Source of the DNA: Gemmatimonadota bacterium
GTDB lineage: Bacteria; Gemmatimonadota; Gemmatimonadetes; Gemmatimonadales; GWC2-71-9
NCBI GenBank assembly: GCA_003221035.1
Contig: QHUB01000014.1
Location: forward strand, 24,854-88,853
Direction: 5' to 3'
DNA length: 64,000 bases
Within the stretch, counting starts at the first letter, position 1. Each line of letters opens with the position of its first letter. Made by a program: the position numbers and the translations under genes. The notes under the pieces are model-generated. The model was given only the letters and a program-made list of their open reading frames with translations, made no database searches and had not been told where the DNA came from. Below are positions 50,078 to 58,016 of the stretch, piece after piece.

Positions 50078-51247
50078 ATGACGCGCGTTGCCGAACAAGA
50101 CCTTACCCGCCGCATTGCGACACGCGCTGTCCACGCCGGGTACCTAGGTGATCCCCTCAGTGGCGCGGTGATGAGTCCTATCTACCAGACCTCGACGTAT
50201 ATCCAGGAGGGGTTGGGCAAGAACAAGGGCTACGAATACGCGCGCACGCGCAATCCCACGCGCGAGGCGCTGGAGCGCAACGTCGCGGCGCTCGAAGGCG
50301 GCCTTCATGGTTTCGCGTTCGGCTCCGGGCTCGCGGCGCTCGATGCCGTGATGAAGCTGCTGTCCGCCGGCGATCACGTCGTGAGCGGCGAAAATGTCTA
50401 TGGCGGCTCGCACCGGCAGATGACGCACATCTGGTCGCGCCTGGGACTCACTTTCACGTTTGTCGATGGCGGCGATGCGCGCGCCGTCGCGCAGGCGGTG
50501 ACCCCGCAGACCAAGATCGTCTACGCCGAGACACCGACCAATCCGATGATGCGGCTGTGCGACCTCGCGGCAACGGGCGAGATCGCGCGGAAGGCCAAGG
50601 CCTTGTTCGTCGTGGACAACACGTTCGCGACGCCGGTCTTCCAGCAGCCGCTGCAGTTCGGCGCCGACATCGTCCTCCATTCGACCACGAAATATCTGAA
50701 CGGCCACTCCGACATGGTCGGCGGGATGCTCGTGACGGCCCGTGACGACGTCGCGGAACGCCTCGGCTTCATTCAGAACTCCTCGGGCGCGGTGCCGGGC
50801 CCGTTCGATTGCTGGCTCGCCCTGCGCGGCACCAAGACCTTGGCGCTGCGCATGCGCCAGCACGACGCGAGCGGCCGGCGGATCGCCGAATGGCTGGAGC
50901 ATCATCCGCGCGTGCAGCGCGTGTACTATCCCGGCCTGCAGTCCCACGCGCAGCACGAGCTGGCGGCACGGCAGATGACGGGCTTCGGCGGCATGCTCAG
51001 CATCGAGCTCGGCGACACGGGCTTCGCGCGCCGCTTTGTCGAGCGCACGCGGATCTTCGCGCTCGCGGAGTCGCTCGGCGGCGTCGAAAGTCTGATCGGC
51101 CATCCGGCATCGATGACGCACGCGAGCGTGCCGCTCGAGATGCGGCGGCGGATGGGCCTCACCGACAGTCTGGTGCGGCTGTCGGTGGGGATCGAGGATG
51201 TCGAGGACCTGATCGGAGATTTGGCTCAGGCATTGGCGGATGATTGA
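50078..51247 (+). CDS. cystathionine gamma-synthase/lyase family enzyme
   Basis: PLP-dependent trans-sulfuration enzyme of 389 residues. Family signatures: SPIYQTSTYIQ, YEYARTRNPTREALE, the PLP-binding lysine in DIVLHSTTKYLNGHSDMVGG, and ESLGGVESLIGHPASMTH near the C-terminus. It could be a cystathionine gamma-synthase (methionine synthesis) or a gamma-lyase (cysteine synthesis); the sequence alone does not decide. A REP-like palindrome and a strong hairpin follow its stop. Confidence 0.92.
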   Translation: MTRVAEQDLTRRIATRAVHAGYLGDPLSGAVMSPIYQTSTYIQEGLGKNKGYEYARTRNPTREALERNVAALEGGLHGFAFGSGLAALDAVMKLLSAGDHVVSGENVYGGSHRQMTHIWSRLGLTFTFVDGGDARAVAQAVTPQTKIVYAETPTNPMMRLCDLAATGEIARKAKALFVVDNTFATPVFQQPLQFGADIVLHSTTKYLNGHSDMVGGMLVTARDDVAERLGFIQNSSGAVPGPFDCWLALRGTKTLALRMRQHDASGRRIAEWLEHHPRVQRVYYPGLQSHAQHELAARQMTGFGGMLSIELGDTGFARRFVERTRIFALAESLGGVESLIGHPASMTHASVPLEMRRRMGLTDSLVRLSVGIEDVEDLIGDLAQALADD

Positions 51248-51248
51248 T

Positions 51249-51274
51249 GCAGGGGCGCAGCATGCTGCCCCTAC
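51249..51274. repeat. REP-like palindrome copy 2
   Basis: GCAGGGGCGCAGC-AT-GCTGCCCCTAC, the same sequence as the 19323-19350 palindrome except for two bases missing in the right arm. It starts 2 bases after a stop codon, as does the first copy just after htrA. Confidence 0.75.
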
Positions 51275-51283
51275 TCGAAACAC

Positions 51284-51315
51284 GGGATTCGCCACACCGT
51301 AGGTGTGGGAATCCC
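51284..51315. terminator. strong hairpin between the trans-sulfuration gene and the M48 protease
   Basis: GGGATTCGCCACACC-GTA-GGTGTGGGAATCCC forms a 14-bp stem with one bulged base and a 3-base loop. It is followed directly by the AAGGAG site of the protease gene. No U-run follows, so it could also be a 5' leader structure rather than a classic terminator. Confidence 0.55.
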
Positions 51316-51329
51316 CTAAGGAGACAGGC

Positions 51330-52331
51330 ATGACCCAGCCAACGAACAACCTTCCCGCGGCTCGCCCGCGGAAGACCTTGACCCAGATTGCCGCCGTCAC
51401 GTGGGAACATCCCGCGGACCGCGCGGCGTTGCAGTCGCTCCGCTCGATTCCGGGATTCGATCTCATCGTCAAGAAGATCTCGGGCTTTATCGGCGAGCGC
51501 GGCATTCGGCTCCTGTTCCAGGCCGACGCTGTGCGGGTCGGACCCAAACAGTTCCCGCGGCTCAACGACCTCTATACCGACGTCCTGACCACGATGGACT
51601 GGGAACCGCGGCCTCCGCTGTTCGTGTCGCAGACCCCATTCGTCAACGCCGGCGCGTTCGGGATGGACAGTCCCTTCATCGTCATCAACTCCGGAGCGCT
51701 GAAGCTGCTCGATGACGAGGAGATGCGGACGCTGCTCGGCCACGAGCTGGGTCATGTGATGAGCGGTCACGCGCTGTATCACACGGTTCTCGTCCTGATC
51801 CTGAACTTCAGCTTTGCGACGCTGCCCTTCCTCGCCGGCATCGCGCTGCTGCCGATCCGCATCGCGCTGCTCGAGTGGTTCCGCAAGAGCGAGCTGTCGT
51901 CCGATCGCGCCGGCCTGCTCGCGACGCAGGACCCGCATGCCGCGATGCGCATGTATCTCAAGATGGCCGGCGGCGGCGACATGAAACAGATGGATCTGAA
52001 CGAATTCCTGATTCAGGCCAAGGAGTACGAGGAAACCGGCGGCGCGCTCGACCGCATCTTCCAGATTCTCAACACACTCGACCGCACCCACCCGTTCAAC
52101 ACGCTGCGCGCCGCGGAGCTGCACCGCTGGATCGAGGCCGGACACTACGAGCGCATTCTGAGCGGCGAGTACATCCGCCGCGGCAAGGACGCCGATGAGC
52201 GGCCCATCGACAAGGACATCGATGAGGCCCGCGAGCACTATATGAAGGAAGCCAAAGCCGTCGTGACCGACGTGGTGGATTCCGCCAAGCGGGCCGCCCA
52301 GGCGTTTTCGGACGCATTCAAGAAGAGGTGA
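51330..52331 (+). CDS. M48 family zinc metalloprotease
   Basis: A 333-residue protein. The zinc-binding motif HELGH lies at His138-Glu139-His142 (TLLGHELGHVMSGHALY), with further Glu ligand region LSSDRAGLLA. A short hydrophobic stretch (TVLVLILNFSFATLPFLAGIALLPI) anchors or packs against the membrane. The start at 51330 follows an AAGGAG site; a longer upstream frame runs through the hairpin. Related to HtpX/Ste24-like peptidases that degrade membrane or envelope proteins. The stop overlaps the purD GTG. Confidence 0.93.
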   Translation: MTQPTNNLPAARPRKTLTQIAAVTWEHPADRAALQSLRSIPGFDLIVKKISGFIGERGIRLLFQADAVRVGPKQFPRLNDLYTDVLTTMDWEPRPPLFVSQTPFVNAGAFGMDSPFIVINSGALKLLDDEEMRTLLGHELGHVMSGHALYHTVLVLILNFSFATLPFLAGIALLPIRIALLEWFRKSELSSDRAGLLATQDPHAAMRMYLKMAGGGDMKQMDLNEFLIQAKEYEETGGALDRIFQILNTLDRTHPFNTLRAAELHRWIEAGHYERILSGEYIRRGKDADERPIDKDIDEAREHYMKEAKAVVTDVVDSAKRAAQAFSDAFKKR

Positions 52332-53623
52332 ACGTACTGGTCGTCGGAGGGGGCGGTCGCGAGCACGCCCTCGTATGGGCGCTGCGACGCGACGCACCCT
52401 CCGACACCATCTTCGCCGCTCCGGGGAATCCCGGGACCGCGGCGCTCGCGACCAACCTTCCGATCCCTCCCACGGCTGTCGATCAAATCGTCGGCGCCGT
52501 ACTGCGGCATGACATCGATGTCACCATCGTTGGTCCCGAGGCGCCGCTCGCCGCGGGCCTCACCGATCGCCTGCGCGAGCAGGAACGGGCAGTGTTCGGC
52601 CCGTCGGCCGCCGCGGCGCAGCTCGAATCTTCGAAAGCGTACGCCAAAGAAGTCATGCGCCGCGCCGGCGTCCCGACCGCGGCCAGCGCGACATTCGCCG
52701 ACCTGACGCCGGCGCTCGCGTACATCCACGATCACGCTGAGCCGCTGGTCGTCAAGGCGTCGGGACTCGCCGCCGGCAAGGGCGCGGTCGTGTGCGCGAC
52801 GCGGGCCGACGCTGCCCAAATCGCGCGCGCGATGATGGGAGGGTCACTCGGCGACGCCGGCAGAGAGATCGTGATCGAGCAGTTCCTGCAGGGCGAAGAG
52901 TTGTCGGTGCTGGCGCTGACCGACGGCGAACGGCTTCTGATTCTCCCGCCGGCGCAAGATCACAAACGGCTGGGCGAGCGCGATACGGGTCCGAACACCG
53001 GCGGGATGGGCGCGTACTGCCCCGTCGGGATCGCGACGGACGAGCTGCTGGCGCGCGTGCGGACGGAGGTGTTCGAGCCCGTGCTCCGTGAAGTCGCGGC
53101 ACAAGGAACGCCCTACGAAGGCGTGCTCTACGCCGGGCTGATGATCCTGCCGGACGGCACACCGTCAGTGCTCGAGTTCAACGCCCGGTTTGGTGATCCA
53201 GAGGCGCAAGCGCTGCTCCCTGCGCTGTTGCCCGGGTTCAGCGAGCATCTGGTGGCGATCGCGCAGCGCCGTTGGGATCCGGTCACCAGCCAGCAGGCAT
53301 TGACCGTCGAGCGCGCCGCGGTGACCACGGTGCTCGCTGCGCGCGGCTATCCCGAAAGCCCTGAAAAGGGTGTGGCGATTCGGTTGCCCGGTACCGCCGA
53401 GCTGGGTGACGATGTGCTCGTCTTCCACGCCGGTACGTATCGAGATAATGAAGGCCGGCTGAGGACGTCGGGCGGCCGGGTGCTCAGTGTGACGGGACTG
53501 GGCCAGACGGTGGCGGTGGCCGCGGAAGCGAGTCGCCGCTGTGCAGAGAAAATAGCCTTCGAGGGCAAGACGTGGCGGCGCGACATCGCCTGGCGTGAGA
53601 TCCAGCGTGCCGGAGCTGCCTGA
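52328..53623 (+). CDS. purD: phosphoribosylamine--glycine ligase
   Basis: The 431-residue enzyme of purine synthesis (GAR synthetase), ATP-grasp fold. It starts MNVLVVGGGGREHALVWAL and has the ATP-grasp signature VKASGLAAGKGAVV, the catalytic stretch RDTGPNTGGMGAYCPV and FNARFGDPEAQALLP. GTG start overlapping the protease stop (GTGA). No other pur genes adjoin it. The end overlaps mutM by 17 bases. Confidence 0.97.
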   Translation: MNVLVVGGGGREHALVWALRRDAPSDTIFAAPGNPGTAALATNLPIPPTAVDQIVGAVLRHDIDVTIVGPEAPLAAGLTDRLREQERAVFGPSAAAAQLESSKAYAKEVMRRAGVPTAASATFADLTPALAYIHDHAEPLVVKASGLAAGKGAVVCATRADAAQIARAMMGGSLGDAGREIVIEQFLQGEELSVLALTDGERLLILPPAQDHKRLGERDTGPNTGGMGAYCPVGIATDELLARVRTEVFEPVLREVAAQGTPYEGVLYAGLMILPDGTPSVLEFNARFGDPEAQALLPALLPGFSEHLVAIAQRRWDPVTSQQALTVERAAVTTVLAARGYPESPEKGVAIRLPGTAELGDDVLVFHAGTYRDNEGRLRTSGGRVLSVTGLGQTVAVAAEASRRCAEKIAFEGKTWRRDIAWREIQRAGAA

Positions 53624-54434
53624 AGTCGAGACGATCGTGCGCGAGATCGCCCCTCAGCTCGAGGGGTCGCGCATCGCGCGCGCCGAGCTCAAGAAAACGG
53701 ACGTGTTGCGCGAGGTCACGAAGCCGCGGCTGATCAAGGCACTGCAGGGCGACACCATCGAGCAGGTCTACCGCCGCGCCAAGCACATCGTGTTCCGACT
53801 CTCGAGCGGCCACCGCATGATCATTCAACCGCGCATGACGGGCTCGGTGATCGTCTACGAGCGCGAGCTCACGCGCGACGAGCTCAAGTATGCCGTCCTG
53901 ATTTGCACGCTCAGCGACAAACGAAAGTTCGTCTACCGCGACGTGCGCCGCCTCGGCACGATCTGGCTACTGGATGAAGCGGGCTGGATCGGGTACACCG
54001 GCCGCATCGGGCCGGAGCCGCTCGAGGAGACGTTTACGCCGTTCGTGTTTGCGGACCGGTTGAAGGGCACACGCACGGCCGTCAAGAAGGCGATCATGGA
54101 TCAGCGCCGGCTGGCCGGCGTGGGCAACATCTACGCGAACGAGGCGCTGTTCGACGCTCGGCTCAATCCCGCCAAATCGACCCACAAGCTGTCGGTCGAG
54201 GAGTTCGCCCGGCTGCACGCCGCGATTGTCGACGTGCTGCAGCGGGCGCTCGCTTCTTCGGGCACGACACTGCGCGACTATCGCACCGGTCGAGGCGAGC
54301 GCGGCCGGTTTCAGTTCGAGCTGCGGGTGTACAAGCGTGGCGGCGAGAAATGTGTGCAATGCGGAAAGACACTCGTGGAGACCCACGAAATCGACATGCG
54401 CACGACAACGTACTGCAAAAAATGCCAGCGATGA
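53607..54434 (+). CDS. mutM: formamidopyrimidine-DNA glycosylase (Fpg/MutM family)
   Basis: Base-excision repair enzyme of 275 residues that removes oxidised purines. The start must be GTG 53607 so that the catalytic Pro follows the initiator (MPELPEVETIV), with the Glu at position 3. It has the helix-two-turn-helix region DQRRLAGVGNIYANEALF and a C-terminal zinc finger with C-x2-C pairs (CVQC and CKKC) ending in the Arg-bearing QR. It overlaps purD by 17 bases. Confidence 0.95.
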   Translation: MPELPEVETIVREIAPQLEGSRIARAELKKTDVLREVTKPRLIKALQGDTIEQVYRRAKHIVFRLSSGHRMIIQPRMTGSVIVYERELTRDELKYAVLICTLSDKRKFVYRDVRRLGTIWLLDEAGWIGYTGRIGPEPLEETFTPFVFADRLKGTRTAVKKAIMDQRRLAGVGNIYANEALFDARLNPAKSTHKLSVEEFARLHAAIVDVLQRALASSGTTLRDYRTGRGERGRFQFELRVYKRGGEKCVQCGKTLVETHEIDMRTTTYCKKCQR

Positions 54435-54446
54435 CTAGTGCGCCCC

Positions 54447-57425
54447 TTAGCGAGTCGCCGACGCCTGCGTGTTGCGCCAGAATATTGCCCGAACCTCTCC
54501 GGTACCATATCCGATGGAGGGTGCCGCGTAGCCCAGGATGTCTCCTCTCGCGTTGATGTCGGTGACCCATGCTGCTCCAAAACCATGCGGGCCTGTACCG
54601 AGATCGATCATGCCGCGTGACTGCGACCAGAAGAAAACATGTTGCGCGGCGGCATTGAGGAAGACCGTGCCGACCACGTCCCCGTTGTCGTTCAGGCCGA
54701 CGATTCGCATCGTCCCACCGAGCGTGGGCAGCGTCACCTTGTTCCCATCGCTCCAAAAGTACGCGTGGTCACCCGCAGCCCCCGCGATTTGACCATGCTC
54801 GTTGATGACGACGGTCGCACTGAGGGCCGCGGGGCCCAGGTCGTGAACTGTATCACCTTCCCACAATACGAAGTGATAGCCACCGGAAACGTCAGTACTG
54901 ACCCCGACAACTTGCCCGCTCTCATTGATGTCCATGGCGGCAGAATAGGTACAATCGCTCGACGCGGAGTAGGCAACGCAGGCCTTGACCCCGAGGTCGC
55001 GCACCGAGCCCTCGGACCAGATGGCTGCGTGAGAGCCAGTTGTGCCCACCACGTCGCCGCGATCGTTTATTGCGTATGGAAACGAGTTCCGCCTATCGCG
55101 ACTCAAGGGCTGCCAATTCCCGTCCCGCCAGAGCCAGCCAAAGTTGCCGTCCGTCCTCGCGACGTGAGTCCACGCCACGTCGCCCCCCTCGTTCATGGCC
55201 AACACGCGAAGGGGAGGACCTGGTTGCGTACTATCGAGAAGCATCCCAAGACGATTTTGCCAGAGCGCGCCGATGGGACTACCGAGGTAGTCCGCGGAGC
55301 GCTCGGCGGGTCCGTCCCAGCTCTGCCGATATTTGGTCCATACCGTGCCTGCAATCGTGCCGGCCTCGTTGATACGAACCGCTTCACTGCCCTCATGTCC
55401 CAGCGTCCCCAAGTCGTGCATGCCCGATTCGTCCCAGAGGAACGCGTGCGTTGCGCCGTTGGCGACCGAGCTCGCGCCGACGATTTGCCCCCGGTCATTC
55501 AGGTCCCACGGCTTCGCGGAGTTACCACCCAGTGTGCCGAGGTCGAACACTTCATAGCCGGCTACCGTCGTCCGTTCGTCGGCATTGAACACCAACACCG
55601 CATTGGGAGCGGTCATCGAGCTCATGCCACCGTCATCGTCGCGCACCGTGACGCTTGAGAAGTAGGATCCCGGTTGCGCATACACATGGAACACCGTGTC
55701 GCCGGCTATCCCACCATATGGATCGGTAATCCTGCCATGGAAGCTGCTGTCAACCGCGATACTCCGGCTCGTCCCGTCTCCCCAGTCCACGGTAATCGTG
55801 TAGCGATCGGCCGTCCCGGGGTCATCGAATTGGACTTCGACACTCGCGGGAATACCGACCGCTTGTTGAGCCGGGCCCCCATACATCTGGATGACGGGCG
55901 CGACGTTCTCGATGGTCACCGTCATCGACGCGGTATCTGCAGCGCCTGAGGGGTCGGCGACAATGAGAGAGACGAGGTACCTCCCGTCATCCGGAAACCG
56001 CGTTACGCATGGACCACCCGGGTAAGTTGGTCCGAAATCGTAGGGCTTGAGTCCATCATCGGATACACAGGTTATCCGCAGGGAGTCACCGTCGGGATCG
56101 GTCGAGCTGGCCCCGGAAAACGCGCGCCATTCACCCTCGCTCCCGGTTGCCGGTCCGGTGATGTGCGCGACGGGCGCATGATTCGCATGCGGACCCACGG
56201 CGCTGATCGGATGGTCAACCGCCAGCTTCGTTACGCCACCGTCGTTGTCCCGGGCCGTAATCTCGACCGCGTAACTGCCCGGCGTTGCGTACGTGTGAGC
56301 GGCGCTCGCATTGAAGGCGGGCAAGACGCTATGCGGCGTGAGCGTCGCCGTGGACACCGTTCCATCTTTCCAGTCCACTTGCGCTGTCACCGAGTCCTTA
56401 ACGCCTGCGTCCTGGACCCTGAAGCGAATCTCAGACGACGTCCCCACCATTATCGCGCCTGCCGGTGTCACAACATATAAAATCGTGGGGGCGACGTTCA
56501 CAACCGTCTCGTCCACCTCCGCCGTGTCGCTGGCTCCATGCTGATCGGTGACGATCAGGATGACCTCGTATGAGTCCTCATCGTAGTACGCGGCCACATT
56601 CGACCGAGCCGTCCGTGCCGATCCAACTCCCCAATTCCAGAGATAGCTCAGGGAGTCGCCATCGGGGTCGCTGGAGCTCGTCGCGTCGTATCCAACCACC
56701 GTCCCTTCGGGGATTGGACCGGGGGGGTGTGGGGTGGTGATCTTTGCTGTTGGCGCGCGGTTCCCACTGGGATCGGTCTTCGCCACCACGACGATCGGTT
56801 TGTCGATGACACGTTTGGTAACGCCACTGTCGTTGTCCTGCGCTGTAACCTCGACCGGGTACGTGCCCATGGTCGAGTACGTATGGGCAGAGCTGATTTC
56901 CGGCTGGTCCTGATGGTATCCAAGTGTGTCGACGGTTCCGTCTTTCCAGTCGATCCGCAACGTCAACACGTCACCGCTTCCCGGGTCGCTCGCCGTGACT
57001 CGAATCGCCGTCGGATTTCCCACGCCTATCGGCCCGGCCGGGCCCTCGATGCGCTTGATCACTGGCGGCGCATTGACGACCAAGACAAGCGTCGTGGCGG
57101 TGTCGCTCTCCCCTTGCTGATCCGTGACTATCAGGGTGACGGCATGGGAGCCCAGCTGGTAGTACGACCGCTTGGCCACGGGTCCCGTGGCTGACAGCCC
57201 GTCTCCAAGATCCCAGATGTACGTCAGCGAGTCACCCTCCGGATCGCTCGAGGTGCTGGCGTCGAACGTCATCGGCGATCCTTCCTGAATCGAATCGGCG
57301 GGAACCGTAACGATCTTTGCTGTGGGTGGCCGGTTTGCATTGGAGGGAGGCCCGGCGACTTCCGGAGTACTGCACGACAGCACCAAACCGATGCATAACA
57401 GGAGCGAGGAGAGGCGGCGCAACAT
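54447..57425 (-). CDS. PKD-domain and HAF-repeat lipoprotein
   Basis: A 992-residue secreted lipoprotein. The signal peptide ends in a lipobox (MLRRLSSLLLCIGLVLSC), which favours ATG 57425 over a start at 57455. The N-terminal two-thirds contains several PKD-like domains with DGDSL, DWKDGTVDT and AHTY motifs; the C-terminal third carries HAF repeats such as AFLWDESGMHDLGTLG and INERGDVVGTTG. Both are surface or adhesion-type beta structures. Base composition is lower in GC than neighbours, suggesting transfer or relaxed selection. A paralogue ends at the right edge of the window. Confidence 0.88.
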   Translation of the reverse strand: MLRRLSSLLLCIGLVLSCSTPEVAGPPSNANRPPTAKIVTVPADSIQEGSPMTFDASTSSDPEGDSLTYIWDLGDGLSATGPVAKRSYYQLGSHAVTLIVTDQQGESDTATTLVLVVNAPPVIKRIEGPAGPIGVGNPTAIRVTASDPGSGDVLTLRIDWKDGTVDTLGYHQDQPEISSAHTYSTMGTYPVEVTAQDNDSGVTKRVIDKPIVVVAKTDPSGNRAPTAKITTPHPPGPIPEGTVVGYDATSSSDPDGDSLSYLWNWGVGSARTARSNVAAYYDEDSYEVILIVTDQHGASDTAEVDETVVNVAPTILYVVTPAGAIMVGTSSEIRFRVQDAGVKDSVTAQVDWKDGTVSTATLTPHSVLPAFNASAAHTYATPGSYAVEITARDNDGGVTKLAVDHPISAVGPHANHAPVAHITGPATGSEGEWRAFSGASSTDPDGDSLRITCVSDDGLKPYDFGPTYPGGPCVTRFPDDGRYLVSLIVADPSGAADTASMTVTIENVAPVIQMYGGPAQQAVGIPASVEVQFDDPGTADRYTITVDWGDGTSRSIAVDSSFHGRITDPYGGIAGDTVFHVYAQPGSYFSSVTVRDDDGGMSSMTAPNAVLVFNADERTTVAGYEVFDLGTLGGNSAKPWDLNDRGQIVGASSVANGATHAFLWDESGMHDLGTLGHEGSEAVRINEAGTIAGTVWTKYRQSWDGPAERSADYLGSPIGALWQNRLGMLLDSTQPGPPLRVLAMNEGGDVAWTHVARTDGNFGWLWRDGNWQPLSRDRRNSFPYAINDRGDVVGTTGSHAAIWSEGSVRDLGVKACVAYSASSDCTYSAAMDINESGQVVGVSTDVSGGYHFVLWEGDTVHDLGPAALSATVVINEHGQIAGAAGDHAYFWSDGNKVTLPTLGGTMRIVGLNDNGDVVGTVFLNAAAQHVFFWSQSRGMIDLGTGPHGFGAAWVTDINARGDILGYAAPSIGYGTGEVRAIFWRNTQASATR

Positions 57426-57508
57426 GGCAACACCGGGCCGGACGGGGGTCGCCATGCCGCTGCCGCAAGGAGCATGCTGCGGGCTGGGACGTGCCTAATA
57501 CCTGCCAA

Positions 57509-58003
57509 CTAGTCCACGAACGCCCACAGCAGCTCCCTGCTCTGCTTGTCTAACCGCTTTGGTTCCACCAGATGGTACAGGTCTCCAGCCAAGTCCCGGA
57601 TCAACAGTCCGCCGTGCGGCAAGCCGCGTGGCCAATCATCGAGCCGCGTCTGAAACGCCCGCGGACCCTGCCGGGTCTCCACCAGCCAGCGCCGTATTTC
57701 GACTTCCTCCTCGATCTCCAGCACGCGCGTGACCTCGAATACGAAGCCCGCCACCTCGAGCGCTCGTTCGAGCGCCGCGCGCGAGCGCGGATCGAGCTCG
57801 GCCGGATCGCGGACGAACGCAAACTCCTCTTCATCCGCGTCACGCAGCGACAAGTGCCGGCCCGGCTCCGACCAGGGGAAGCACCGCCGCACCGAGACGG
57901 CACGCTCCTCCTCGCCGCGAACGGCCCACAGCGAGCCGTCGGCCCGCCACTCGAGCGTCAATGCTCGAGTGACGGTAGCCGATTTGCCCAGTGTCAGCGT
58001 CAT
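57509..58003 (-). CDS. DUF1854 family protein
   Basis: A 164-residue protein of the DUF1854 family, with the core segments WRADGSLWAVR, RCFPWSEPGRHLSLRD, ETRQGPRAFQTRLDDWPR and GGLLIRDLAGDLYHLVEP. The family is repeatedly found next to an ABC exporter, sometimes annotated as cyanophycin-associated; no cyanophycin synthetase is seen here. It lies 13 bases after the ABC transporter gene, so the two form an operon. Confidence 0.85.
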   Translation of the reverse strand: MTLTLGKSATVTRALTLEWRADGSLWAVRGEEERAVSVRRCFPWSEPGRHLSLRDADEEEFAFVRDPAELDPRSRAALERALEVAGFVFEVTRVLEIEEEVEIRRWLVETRQGPRAFQTRLDDWPRGLPHGGLLIRDLAGDLYHLVEPKRLDKQSRELLWAFVD

Positions 58004-58016
58004 GGCACCTCCTTCC

